From JBDTCO01 sp039923495 (GTDB lineage: Bacteria > Myxococcota_A > Polyangia > Palsa-1104), in NCBI GenBank assembly GCA_039923495.1, contig JBDTCO010000064.1, forward strand, positions 1 through 64,000: a DNA stretch of 64,000 bases, written 5' to 3'. The stretch's first letter is position 1. Each line of letters opens with the position of its first letter. This document shows positions 1 to 7,644 of this stretch, in pieces. A program made the position numbers and the translations under genes. Below the pieces are notes generated by a model. That model made no database searches and was not told the DNA's origin. It saw only the letters and a program-made list of their open reading frames with translations.

Positions 1-344
1 AGTCCCGGCTCGGACTCGACTACGCGCACGCCAACACGCTCGAGATCGCGGGCGGCAAGCTCACCGGTCGCGTGCTCGGTACGATCGTGAACGCGGCACG
101 AAAGGCCGAGCTGCTCGAAGAGATCGCGCGCGCCGAGGGGCTCGTGCTCGATCAGGTCGTCGCGGTCGGCGACGGTGCCAACGACCTCCTCATGCTCGAG
201 CGCGCCGGCCTCGGCATCGCGTTCCGCGCCAAGAAGAAGCTGCGCGAGGCCGCGTCCGCGTCCATCACGCGCGGTGGGCTCGACGCCATCCTCTCGTTGC
301 TCGGCCTGTCCGCGCGCGATCTGCGCGAGCTCACGCGGGTTTGA
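1..344 (+). CDS. serB: Phosphoserine phosphatase, C-terminal part (5' end outside window)
   Basis: This is the last ~113 codons of a HAD-superfamily phosphatase that hydrolyses L-phosphoserine to serine, the last step of serine synthesis. The reading frame is open from the left edge (first full codon at position 3). Visible SerB signatures are the stretch LEIAGGKLTGRVLGTIVNA, followed by a conserved RKAELL, and the HAD motif IV segment VAVGDGANDLLML, in which the GDGAND acidic residues bind Mg2+. The C-terminal GIAFRAKKKLREAA is also typical of the family. The catalytic DxD motif I lies upstream of the window. The identification is firm because motif order and spacing match the family; only the start is missing. 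Confidence 0.93.
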   Translation, partial: SRLGLDYAHANTLEIAGGKLTGRVLGTIVNAARKAELLEEIARAEGLVLDQVVAVGDGANDLLMLERAGLGIAFRAKKKLREAASASITRGGLDAILSLLGLSARDLRELTRV

Positions 345-376
345 CCCATCCCGAGATGGCGGTCTACGATGAGCGC

Positions 377-1207
377 ATGCGAATGCCGACCAGGTGGATT
401 CCCTGCTCGGCGCTCGCGTTGTTGCTGTGGGGCTGCAACGTGCCGGTGTTCGTGGACGAGAACCGTCCGCTCGAGGCGCTGCAGCCCGCCGGCACGATGC
501 CCGGCGACGACGTCATGTACAGCGACACGGATCTGTTCGTGGTGCCGATCCGCAAGCCGACCGCGAAGGAAGCGGCCAAGCTCGTCGAGCAGCAGACGAA
601 GCTCGGGCTGCCGATGCCGGTGCCGTGGGTCGGCGAGCGCGACCTCGACCTCGAGATCCTGTGGACGATGAAGAACCTCGAGACCACGCCCATCGGTGCG
701 AACGTGGTCGTCGATGGCGGCAACGAGTTCGGCGACTACGACAAGGCGCTCTACGGCGATCCGACCGCTGCCGCCGCGGATCAGCCGGTCCTGCCCGACG
801 TGATGGGCTCGCTGCAGCTCGTCAACATCGAGGCGGGCGGAACCCGCTCGGGGATCTTCCGCGAGGATCAGCTGCGCGAAGCGGGGCTCGATCTCGAGGT
901 CATCACGCGGTACCCACCGGCCGGTGGCGGCACGAACACGCCGTTCATCGTGCTCGAGCGCAACTCGACCGCGTCCACGGTGGGCCTCGACGGCATCCCG
1001 AAGGGTGACGTCACGCCTGCGATGGTGCGCATCCGCATCTTCTTCCGCGCGACAGGCCATGCGGTCCTCGACTACTCGGTGCGCGTGCGCGAAAAGGGCA
1101 CGCCCGGCGACAAGCTGGCGCAGAAGGACGCCACCGATCTCTACGTGTCCACCGACTCCACCTTGGCGCCGCCCGTGACCCCGATGCCCGTGGATAGCGG
1201 CACGTGA
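377..1207 (+). CDS. Predicted lipoprotein of unknown function
   Basis: A protein of 276 residues beginning MRMPTRW with a short hydrophobic leader ending LLLWGC, which reads as a signal-peptidase II lipobox, so the mature protein probably starts at that Cys and is anchored in the envelope. The frame extends upstream to a TTG at 341, but the ATG at 377 places the leader correctly and is preferred. The mature part is mostly polar, with conserved-looking segments such as DLEILWTMKNL and VVVDGGNEFGDYD, and no enzyme motif I recognise. Its stop overlaps the next start (GTGA at 1204-1207), so it is probably co-translated with the barrel protein that follows. An outer-membrane or motility-complex accessory role is possible but not shown. 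Confidence 0.75.
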   Translation: MRMPTRWIPCSALALLLWGCNVPVFVDENRPLEALQPAGTMPGDDVMYSDTDLFVVPIRKPTAKEAAKLVEQQTKLGLPMPVPWVGERDLDLEILWTMKNLETTPIGANVVVDGGNEFGDYDKALYGDPTAAAADQPVLPDVMGSLQLVNIEAGGTRSGIFREDQLREAGLDLEVITRYPPAGGGTNTPFIVLERNSTASTVGLDGIPKGDVTPAMVRIRIFFRATGHAVLDYSVRVREKGTPGDKLAQKDATDLYVSTDSTLAPPVTPMPVDSGT

Positions 1208-1821
1208 CGCGCGTCCTCGTCGCAGCCGGCCTGCTGGTTTTTTCCGTCGCTGGCGTCACGGGCCTGGCAAGCGTCGCGCACGCGCAGGTCATCTCGGAGC
1301 AGGCGCCGCCGGTGTTTCCGGACCCCAAGCATTTCGCGCGCGGCTTCTATGCGCAGGGTGAGCTCGGCGCGCTCGTGTACGTCGGCCGCGCCGGCAAGTT
1401 TGCGGGACCCGGTCCTGCGTTCTCGGTGCGGCTCGGTTACGACATCCTACGCTGGCTCTCGATCCAGGCGCACGTGCTCGGCTCGAGTGGACAGGTCAAC
1501 ATCCCGGGTCCCACCGATGGGCAGTCGTTCCAGACGCTCGTGTACGGCGGCGAGCTGCATGGGCAGGTGCAGATCCGTCGCGTCGGTCTCTACGCCGAGG
1601 CGGGTGCTGCTGCCGCACACATCCCGTCGAACGTGCTCGACGATGCCGGCATCACCGGTGGCCACAAGATCAGCCTCGCCGTGGTCGCGGGCGGTGGCCT
1701 CGACTTCCACACGCTCAACCGTCACTTCTCGTTCGGCGTCGGCGCGGATTACCTGTGGCTCGCCAGCTTCAGCAAGTCGAGCGCGGTGACCGCGCAGGCC
1801 TTCCTCAAGTACACGCGGTAA
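1204..1821 (+). CDS. Predicted outer-membrane beta-barrel protein
   Basis: A 205-residue protein with a Sec signal peptide (hydrophobic run, then VAHAQ cleavage-like site near residue 27). The mature part alternates polar and hydrophobic residues with glycine and aromatic girdle positions (for example GFYAQGELGALVYVG and FSFGVGADYLWLASF), as in small 8-strand OmpA/OmpW-like barrels. Size and pattern also resemble the myxobacterial gliding protein CglE, but that is a memory-based resemblance and not demonstrated. The GTG start overlaps the stop of the lipoprotein upstream by 4 nt, implying translational coupling and a joint function at the outer membrane. Confidence 0.7.
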   Translation: MTRVLVAAGLLVFSVAGVTGLASVAHAQVISEQAPPVFPDPKHFARGFYAQGELGALVYVGRAGKFAGPGPAFSVRLGYDILRWLSIQAHVLGSSGQVNIPGPTDGQSFQTLVYGGELHGQVQIRRVGLYAEAGAAAAHIPSNVLDDAGITGGHKISLAVVAGGGLDFHTLNRHFSFGVGADYLWLASFSKSSAVTAQAFLKYTR

Positions 1822-1824
1822 GAG

Positions 1825-3666
1825 CTACGCCCGGCGGCGGCGCAGGACGGGCGCGAGCGACGGTGTGAGCTCGATGGGCCCGAGGTCGACCTCGACGCGA
1901 TCCTTGCCGAGCGCCTTGGCGCGGTAGAGCGCGAGGTCGGCGCGGCCGAGCACGTTCGACGCGAGCTGCCCGGAGTCGGAGCTGGTGTCGCTGAACGCGG
2001 CGACCCCGATGGACACGCTGACGTGGCCGATGTCGACGAACACGTGGCTCGAGACCGCGTCGCGGATGCGCTCGGCGACGACGTGCGCGTCGGTGAGCGG
2101 CGTGCGCGGCAGGATGAAGACGAGCTCCTCGCCGCCGTAGCGCGCGGCGAGATCGACGTTGCGGAGCTGCGCTTGCGCGAGGCGTGCGACCTCGCGGAGT
2201 GCGCGGTCACCGGCGAGGTGGCCTCGGCTATCGTTGAGCTTCTTGAAGTTGTCGATGTCGAGGAGCAGCACGCAGAAGCCCGTCTCGAAGCGGCGCGCGC
2301 GCTCGATCTCCTCGCCGAGGCGGGAGTCGAAGTAGCGACGGCAGTAGAGGCCGGTGAGCCCGTCGAAGTTGGCGAGCGCGTGCAGGCGCGCGTTCTCGAG
2401 CGCGCTCGTGGCCTGACCCGCGACCGCCTCGATGAGGCGCGCCTCGTTGGCGCCGAAGGGGGCATCGTGGCGGCTCTCGATGACGAGGACGCCGAGTGAC
2501 TCGCCGTAGCGACGCAGCGGCGCGACGAGGCGCGACTGCGTTGCCCCCGGGGCTGCGTCGAGGTGCTCGTCGACGTGCAGCACCGCGGCGTCGTCCCACT
2601 CGCAGCGTGGCACGGACGTGCATCGCACGCGCTGACGGCCACGTTCGAGCGCGTGACGCTCGACCTGCGGATAGCCCTCGACGGTGGCGGGAGCGGTGAG
2701 TCGCAGCTCGATGGTGCAGGCAAAAGGCAGCGCGCGGTGCGTCTCGCGAAGCAGCGCCGAGACGATACCTGGCACCTCGAGCTCGGCCGCCATGGACTGC
2801 GCGGTGCGCGACAGCGTGGCGAGCTCGCGGACGCGACCGCGCAGCGCAGCCGTGATGCGCGCGATGCGATAGAAGCCGAAGTTGACGAAGAGGTAGGTGA
2901 CGCCGAGGAGGACGAAGGCGGCAGGGTGGTGCTCGTCCCAGATGTGGACGATGACGGCGCCGATCGGCAGCAGCGTGGCCTCGGCGGCGAGCGCGACGAG
3001 GACGCGACGGCACGTGGGGCGCAGCGGCTGACCGCGGAGCAACGAGTGCGCGAGCTGCACGATAGCGTGCGCGCCGAGGAAGGAGAGCCCGAACGCGGCG
3101 ACCATGCCCATGCGCTCGTCGGCGTTGCGGAGGTGTGCCCCGAACACCGCCGCGCAGCCGATGAGCAGGCCCCCTGCGACACCACCGGTGTACAGCGCGC
3201 GACGTGCGATACCGACAGGGCTCAGCTTCTCGACGACGCCCTCGTGAGAGCGAGCGCGCGCGCCGGCGATGCCGCGCACGACCGTGTCGACGGTCATGCT
3301 GATGGCGAGCCCGGCGGCCACGAGCGGCGCTCCGACGGAGAGCGTACCGGCGACGAGAATTGCGCCGTCGAGCGAGAGTGCCGTTGACGGCGGCAGGCGG
3401 GGGACGAGGCCCGACAGCGGGAACGCGAGCAGGCGCGCGCCGATGCTGACCGCGAGGAAGAGCGCCGCGCCGACGAGCCCTCCGAGCAGCGTGGGTGTCT
3501 CGAGAGAGCCGAGCGTCACCGTCGGTGGCGCGAGCACTCCGCTCAGTCCGAGCACGATCGCCGTCCAGCCGAGGAAGGCCAAAGCCGTCTCGACGCCCAC
3601 CCGCACCATGTCCCGCTTGGCTCTCATCACCGTACGCAGACCCGAGGCTTCGTCGCCGAACCGCAC
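1825..3666 (-). CDS. Membrane-bound diguanylate cyclase (7-8 TM helices, GAF, GGDEF)
   Basis: A 613-residue c-di-GMP synthase. Residues about 25-275 hold seven or eight hydrophobic helices (MASE-like integral membrane sensor), about 290-425 form a GAF-like domain, and about 430-595 form the GGDEF domain. The active-site signature is GGEEL (511-515), a functional variant, preceded by RNVD (502-505), exactly five residues upstream as required for the RxxD product-inhibition site. The Mg2+-binding segment LLLDIDNFKKLND is intact, so I expect an active, feedback-inhibited enzyme. The start used here is GTG; an in-frame ATG at 3627 is an alternative. It converges with the barrel gene, with only 3 nt between stop codons. 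The signal sensed is unknown. Confidence 0.9.
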   Translation of the reverse strand: MRFGDEASGLRTVMRAKRDMVRVGVETALAFLGWTAIVLGLSGVLAPPTVTLGSLETPTLLGGLVGAALFLAVSIGARLLAFPLSGLVPRLPPSTALSLDGAILVAGTLSVGAPLVAAGLAISMTVDTVVRGIAGARARSHEGVVEKLSPVGIARRALYTGGVAGGLLIGCAAVFGAHLRNADERMGMVAAFGLSFLGAHAIVQLAHSLLRGQPLRPTCRRVLVALAAEATLLPIGAVIVHIWDEHHPAAFVLLGVTYLFVNFGFYRIARITAALRGRVRELATLSRTAQSMAAELEVPGIVSALLRETHRALPFACTIELRLTAPATVEGYPQVERHALERGRQRVRCTSVPRCEWDDAAVLHVDEHLDAAPGATQSRLVAPLRRYGESLGVLVIESRHDAPFGANEARLIEAVAGQATSALENARLHALANFDGLTGLYCRRYFDSRLGEEIERARRFETGFCVLLLDIDNFKKLNDSRGHLAGDRALREVARLAQAQLRNVDLAARYGGEELVFILPRTPLTDAHVVAERIRDAVSSHVFVDIGHVSVSIGVAAFSDTSSDSGQLASNVLGRADLALYRAKALGKDRVEVDLGPIELTPSLAPVLRRRRA

Positions 3667-3898
3667 GACGGATCCGCGGAAAACGTGATGAACCTAGCGC
3701 CATTGCTGCGATGCGTCAAGGGGCCGTGCGTCGCGTAAGTGCGGGGCGAAGTGACGGCCACACGCATGTCGGCGAGGGTGAAGGGGCTCAAAGGAAATTC
3801 GGGAGTGAAGAGTCTGCAGCCGGGAAGCCTGCGCGGCCCGGAGCGGTACGGAGCGGCTCTGCGCGGCCGGACGGCCGCCCGGCCTCTCTGCGATCGAG

Positions 3899-3940
3899 GA
3901 CGAATCCTAGTAGACGAATCCTAGTAGACGAATCCTAGTA
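3899..3940. repeat. Three tandem 14-bp direct repeats
   Basis: The unit GACGAATCCTAGTA occurs three times head to tail (3899-3912, 3913-3926, 3927-3940) without mismatch. The third copy overlaps the stop codon of the 57-residue gene on the minus strand, and is followed at once by the inverted repeat TAATCG-ATAA-CGATTA. The block is AT-richer than its surroundings. It lies between the small gene and the diguanylate cyclase, both read leftward. Confidence 0.9.
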
Positions 3941-4108
3941 ATCGATAACGATTACACCGCGATCTTCAGCGGGCGGCTCGGGTGCGACGCTCGGGCGGTA
4001 CATCGGCATATCGAAGGGAATCTCGAGCACGGGGCGGCCGCGCTCGATGCTCTCACGCTCGGCTTCTTCGCGCCTTCGAATCTCTTCGATGATCCATGGG
4101 TCGAGCAT
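3935..4108 (-). CDS. Small charged protein (57 aa), conserved-looking, unknown function
   Basis: A 57-codon gene starting MLDPWIIEEIRRREEAERES and ending DRGVIVIDY. The N-terminal half is a highly charged amphipathic helix (IEEIRRREEAERESIERGR); the middle is proline-rich (PFDMPMYRPSVAPEPP); the end is a short beta-like VIVIDY. I recall similar short proteins with the MxDPWIIEEI start and a GVxxID end in many myxobacterial genomes, though I cannot verify this here. The upstream sequence AGGGAAATGAGGGCCC provides a GAGGG ribosome-binding site at good spacing from the ATG at 4108. It has no signal peptide or membrane segment. The gene stands alone behind a ~385-nt non-coding leader. The function is unknown. 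Confidence 0.75.
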   Translation of the reverse strand: MLDPWIIEEIRRREEAERESIERGRPVLEIPFDMPMYRPSVAPEPPAEDRGVIVIDY

Positions 4109-4493
4109 GGGCCCTCATTTCCCTGAGCACCTGCATTGGTGCTCTCTCCTCTATTGGTGCAACCGATGCGCCATGGAGTCAAGCTCGTGACCGTCGGATC
4201 ACGAGCGAAAACCGCGAGTCATCCCGGTAGCCTAGAGGCGCTCGGTTGGACCCACATGGACCCACGAGGTCAGATGGCATGGGGCAACCGAGACACGCTG
4301 TGTCGTCGTCGAGTGGCGGATGTGACCTGGGGGAGGCGAGCACGACGCGAAAGGATTCATGATCCCGAAGGCTTGTCCCGAACTTCCGGGTCGTGCGGCG
4401 CTGGGGTCATAAATCGTCAGCAGGTCTGACTTCTTTGCGATGCGCGCCACGCGAGATCGTCCGGCTGACATCCTCCGGGGAGGGACGTAGATC
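4109..4493. other. Intergenic stretch without a recognisable gene
   Basis: About 385 nt between the small gene and the lipoprotein gene, both on the minus strand. Frames here have atypical amino-acid composition and no family resemblance, and no tRNA-like or known ncRNA core is visible. It contains an imperfect hairpin, 4361-4370 against 4383-4392 (GATCCCGAAG with CTTCCGGGTC, one mismatch, one G-U pair), without a T-tract. It also has a direct duplication of GGACCCAC around 4247-4265. It probably holds the promoter and leader of the 57-residue gene; a small RNA cannot be excluded. Confidence 0.5.
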
Positions 4494-5120
4494 TCAGGGG
4501 AGCTCGCTCACCAGCCAGCCGCCCGGGTTCTCGACGAGGCCAACGAAGCGCCCGTCGCCGAGCAGCAGCCGGGCCGAGCCGCCGTTGACGTCCTGCTCGA
4601 TGATCGGAAGCGCGATCCCGTCGTGGACGGCGAGCCGCGCCTCGATGATCCGGCTCGACTCGGCGAGGGAGGCCGGGAACGGCACGATCGGGCTCGTCGA
4701 GAGCCGGAGCCGCGCACGCAGCAGGAGTGACGTGAGCGCCACCACCGCCTCGCGACGCTCCTCGTGGACCGCGCGCACGAATGCCCGCAGCGTGCGCTCG
4801 GGTGTGTCGTGGTGGTCGATGTCGAGCGGGTCTGTGGTGAGCGCGAGCGTCCCTGGCGTGGGGCCCGCCAGAGTCATTTCGTCGACCCGGAGCACGTAGC
4901 GCGCTCCGCCGGTGCGGGAGGGCGGTCCGCCCACGAGCGGACGACGTACGGCCGCTGCAGCGAACGTGGGGAGATCGTGCGTCGCGCGATAGCGTGCGCT
5001 CGTCAGCGCATACGCCGCCTCGATCCGACCCGCGCGCAGGTTTGCCTCGTACGTCGCGAGCACGCGCGCGGGCGTCGGCGCGCAGCCAGCGAGCAGTGCC
5101 GCGACCGCGACGGCGCGCAT
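4494..5120 (-). CDS. Predicted lipoprotein paired with the MMPL permease
   Basis: A 208-residue protein beginning MRAVAVAALLAGCAPTPARV; the LLAGC lipobox near residue 13 predicts a lipid-anchored envelope protein. The region after the Cys (VLATYEANLRAGRIEAAYAL) looks like the helical start of proteins carrying NTF2-like or substrate-binding folds, but no family is certain. The last third ends in a beta-rich GGWLVSELP, compatible with a small hydrophobic-ligand-binding protein. The ATG lies 2 nt after the stop of the upstream RND/MMPL gene on the same strand, so the two are almost certainly co-translated. A periplasmic partner of that permease is the best guess. Confidence 0.75.
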   Translation of the reverse strand: MRAVAVAALLAGCAPTPARVLATYEANLRAGRIEAAYALTSARYRATHDLPTFAAAAVRRPLVGGPPSRTGGARYVLRVDEMTLAGPTPGTLALTTDPLDIDHHDTPERTLRAFVRAVHEERREAVVALTSLLLRARLRLSTSPIVPFPASLAESSRIIEARLAVHDGIALPIIEQDVNGGSARLLLGDGRFVGLVENPGGWLVSELP

Positions 5121-5122
5121 CG

Positions 5123-7507
5123 CTACTTGTAGCAGTCGGGCTTGTCGCGGAAGACCATCCACAGCGCGGCCGGCAGCGCTGTGAAGTCGGCGATCATGGA
5201 GAGCACGAACGCCAGCGACGAGAGCAGCCCGAACTCCTGGATCGGCTTCAGCGTCGCGAGCGCGAAGGCCAGGAAGCCGCCGGCGTTGATGAGCGTCGCG
5301 AAGAAGATCGCGCGACCCGCGATGCGCAGCGTGTGCCGCAACGCCTGCTCGGTGGAGTGCGTCGTCCCGCCCGACTTCTGCCCCTCGAGGAAGTGATAGA
5401 AGAAGTGGATCTGATCGTTCTCGGACGTGCCGAGCACCGTCGAGGCGATGAGGATGGTGGCCACGTTCAGCGCGACGCCGCAGAGCCGCATGATCCCGAA
5501 CATCACGAGGATCGCGAAGATCGACGGGATCATCGCCATGAGGCGCGCCGCGCCGTTGCGGAACAGGATGAGGAACGCGACGAAGATGACGCCGATGGTG
5601 AGCAGGAAGCTCTCCGTCAGCGTCGGGACGAGGCTGTAGGCAATCTTCGCCTGGAGTGGACCCTTGCCGACGATTCGCAGGTCGAAGTTGGCGAGCCCCG
5701 GGTTCGCCTTCTGCACGTCGGAGTAGATGTGTCGCAGCCGTGCCTCGAGGTGCTCGAACTGCTCGTGATCGCCGGTGGTGGTGATGATCGTGACGTGGGT
5801 GTTCGTCAGTGCCTCGTTGAAGAAGCGCCGCAGCATCGGCTCGGAGTTGAGCCGGGTCTCCACGATGGCGGCGGCGGCCTCGAGCCCGGCGTCGTCCGTG
5901 GGGAGCGTGTCGCTCCCGGTGGTGACGTAGCGCAGCGTCTGCAAGATCGCAGTGGGGCCGACGACCGATCCCACGCTGGGCTCGTGCTCGAGCGCGGTCT
6001 GCAGCGCGACGAGGCCGCGGAGCGTCGACGCATCGGTGACCGACGCGTTGTCGTTCTTCCCCACGAGCCACATCTCGCTGACCGCGAGACCCTTCACCTT
6101 CTTCTCGAGGAGGATGGTGTCGCGATACAGCGCGGACTTGTGGTTGAGGTTGTAGACCGCGGATGTCTCGAGCCGCATCGGCGACAGGACGTGCGGGATG
6201 CCGAACAGCGCCGCCGCGCCGAACGCCGACAAGACGAGGGAGCCCGGGACGAGCACCCAGCGGAAGCGATACGAGAAGACCGGCAGCACGTCGACGATCT
6301 TGTCGAACCACGGGAGCGACATCTTGCCGTCCTTCGACGTCGGCGCCCGCATGATCCGCTGCATGGAGGGGAACAGGGTGAACACCACGACCCACGTGAA
6401 CAGCAGCCCGACGGCGACCCACACGCCCATCGCGCGGATGGGGAGGATCTTCGAGATGACGAGCGCCGCGAAGCCGACCGCGGTGGCGAAGATGGACGCG
6501 GTGCAGGCAACAAACTTGTTCGAGAGCGCGAAGATCTGGTGCTCCTCGACGCTGACGCCGGCCGGTTTGTCGACGTAGCGAGAGTGCAGGTACACGAGCG
6601 TCGACGTGCAGGTTACGAGGATCGTCATCGGCACGAGGGCGGAGACGATGGACGTCACGCCGTGGGTGATGCCGATGAAGCCCTGCGTGAGCGCGACGGA
6701 GACCCCGAGCGTGACGAGGAACGCGACGAGCGCGCGCCACGAGCGATACAGCGCCACGTTGAGGACGATGACGAACAGGAAGAAGAGCGGGAAGTAACGC
6801 ATCCCGGCTTCCTTCGTGTCCTGATCGAGGTATGCGGTGACGTAGGGCTCGCCGACCTTGCGAAGCGCGGTCAGCGGCGCGAGCGTCGCCTCGTAGGGGG
6901 CGAGCACGGCGTCGATCGCGTGGATGACCCTGTTGCGATCCTCCGGCGTCTTGACGTCGAGGACGAGTGGCATCGCGAGGAAGCCGTCGCCGATGAGCCC
7001 CTGCTTTCTGAACAGGTCGGTGCCGGTCGCGAACTTCTTGAACGCGGCCGCGCCCTCGTCGTTCGCCTGGAACTCCGGATGGCTGCGCACGTACACGGAC
7101 AGCGCGGAGTTCAGCGAGACGGCGGGGATCTTCGAGATCTTGAGCTCGATTTCGCGGATGCGCGTGAGCGCCGCCGGTGCGAACGGATCGGGCGCTTCCG
7201 CGAGCAACACGACGTATTCACCGGCGCCGAAGACCTTCTCGAACGCACGCGACCCCTTCAGATCCGGGTCGCTGGCGACGATGAGGCGATCGAGGGCGTT
7301 GTTCTGCTTGACCGACACCGCGTAGAGCGCCGCCGGGATGCACAGGACCGCGTAGAACGCGACGATCCACCAGCGCTTCGCGATGATCGCACGGAAGATG
7401 CGGTGAAGGACGTCCTGCGTGTGCGCGCTGGCCCCCGGCACGCCTTCGGTCACACCGGTTGCGGTCGGCGTGGAGATGGGAGGTTGCTTGTCGGACGGAA
7501 AGCTCAA
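5123..7507 (-). CDS. RND-superfamily permease, MMPL type
   Basis: About 794 residues with the duplicated layout of MMPL/RND proteins: one N-terminal TM helix (WWIVAFYAVLCIPAALYAV), a large periplasmic loop, a block of five TM helices, then a second copy of the same plan ending in a further five-helix block. The family (PF03176) exports lipids and other hydrophobic molecules from the inner membrane, as in mycobacterial MmpL and hopanoid-associated HpnN. Segments such as TILVTCTSTLVYLHSRYVD and TILIASTVLGTSENDQIHFF correspond to the TM4-type region, where acidic residues relay protons. The start is uncertain: TTG 7507, GTG 7453 and GTG 7441 are possible; the ATG at 7636 would translate an 11-bp repeat block and is unlikely. 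It is co-translated with the lipoprotein downstream. Confidence 0.88.
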   Translation of the reverse strand: MSFPSDKQPPISTPTATGVTEGVPGASAHTQDVLHRIFRAIIAKRWWIVAFYAVLCIPAALYAVSVKQNNALDRLIVASDPDLKGSRAFEKVFGAGEYVVLLAEAPDPFAPAALTRIREIELKISKIPAVSLNSALSVYVRSHPEFQANDEGAAAFKKFATGTDLFRKQGLIGDGFLAMPLVLDVKTPEDRNRVIHAIDAVLAPYEATLAPLTALRKVGEPYVTAYLDQDTKEAGMRYFPLFFLFVIVLNVALYRSWRALVAFLVTLGVSVALTQGFIGITHGVTSIVSALVPMTILVTCTSTLVYLHSRYVDKPAGVSVEEHQIFALSNKFVACTASIFATAVGFAALVISKILPIRAMGVWVAVGLLFTWVVVFTLFPSMQRIMRAPTSKDGKMSLPWFDKIVDVLPVFSYRFRWVLVPGSLVLSAFGAAALFGIPHVLSPMRLETSAVYNLNHKSALYRDTILLEKKVKGLAVSEMWLVGKNDNASVTDASTLRGLVALQTALEHEPSVGSVVGPTAILQTLRYVTTGSDTLPTDDAGLEAAAAIVETRLNSEPMLRRFFNEALTNTHVTIITTTGDHEQFEHLEARLRHIYSDVQKANPGLANFDLRIVGKGPLQAKIAYSLVPTLTESFLLTIGVIFVAFLILFRNGAARLMAMIPSIFAILVMFGIMRLCGVALNVATILIASTVLGTSENDQIHFFYHFLEGQKSGGTTHSTEQALRHTLRIAGRAIFFATLINAGGFLAFALATLKPIQEFGLLSSLAFVLSMIADFTALPAALWMVFRDKPDCYK

Positions 7508-7526
7508 GGGGGCCCGCGCTCGTTTC

Positions 7527-7559
7527 TGTACTGCGTGTGTACTGCGTGTGTACTGCGTC
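7527..7559. repeat. Three tandem 11-bp repeats in a divergent promoter region
   Basis: The unit TGTACTGCGTG occurs at 7527-7537 and 7538-7548, and as TGTACTGCGTC at 7549-7559. The period equals one DNA helical turn, so identical bases face the same side, as in direct-repeat operators of OmpR/PhoB-type regulators. It sits between the divergent starts of the MMPL permease and the acyltransferase gene, the natural control region for both. An operator role is inferred from position and period only. Confidence 0.6.
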
Positions 7560-7644
7560 TGGTGGCCGAAGCAGCCGCATTTGAGCGGCAATGACCTGCG
7601 CGCGCAACCGGACCTGTCGCGGCACAGGTGATACATTCGATGCG

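Noticed and set aside
152..1060. 302-codon minus-strand frame across serB and the lipoprotein
   Set aside because: Arg/His/Asp-rich antisense product with no motif; it contradicts two plus-strand genes with clear signatures.
3865..3884. GC-rich hairpin (GGCCGG...CCGGCC) as a terminator
   Set aside because: No T-tract follows on either strand, and such palindromes are frequent in GC-rich DNA.
4136..4471. Two short frames (97 codons plus strand, 79 codons minus strand) in the intergenic region
   Set aside because: No ribosome site, atypical composition and no conserved-looking segment; left as non-coding.
4109..4493. Possible tmRNA, 4.5S RNA, RNase P RNA or tRNA in the largest gap
   Set aside because: None of the known core sequences (for example GAGGAAAGTCC or a tRNA T-loop with CCA end) is present on either strand.
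4994..7594. Long open frame (866 codons) on the plus strand opposite the MMPL permease and its lipoprotein
   Set aside because: Its composition (Arg, Glu, Asp, His, Val) is the mirror of the real genes on the minus strand in GC-rich DNA, with no signal peptide or family motif; the minus-strand MMPL product is clearly real.
7508..7636. N-terminal extension of the MMPL permease to ATG 7636
   Set aside because: It would translate the three 11-bp repeats into a Cys/Arg/Thr-rich stretch unlike any permease N-terminus.
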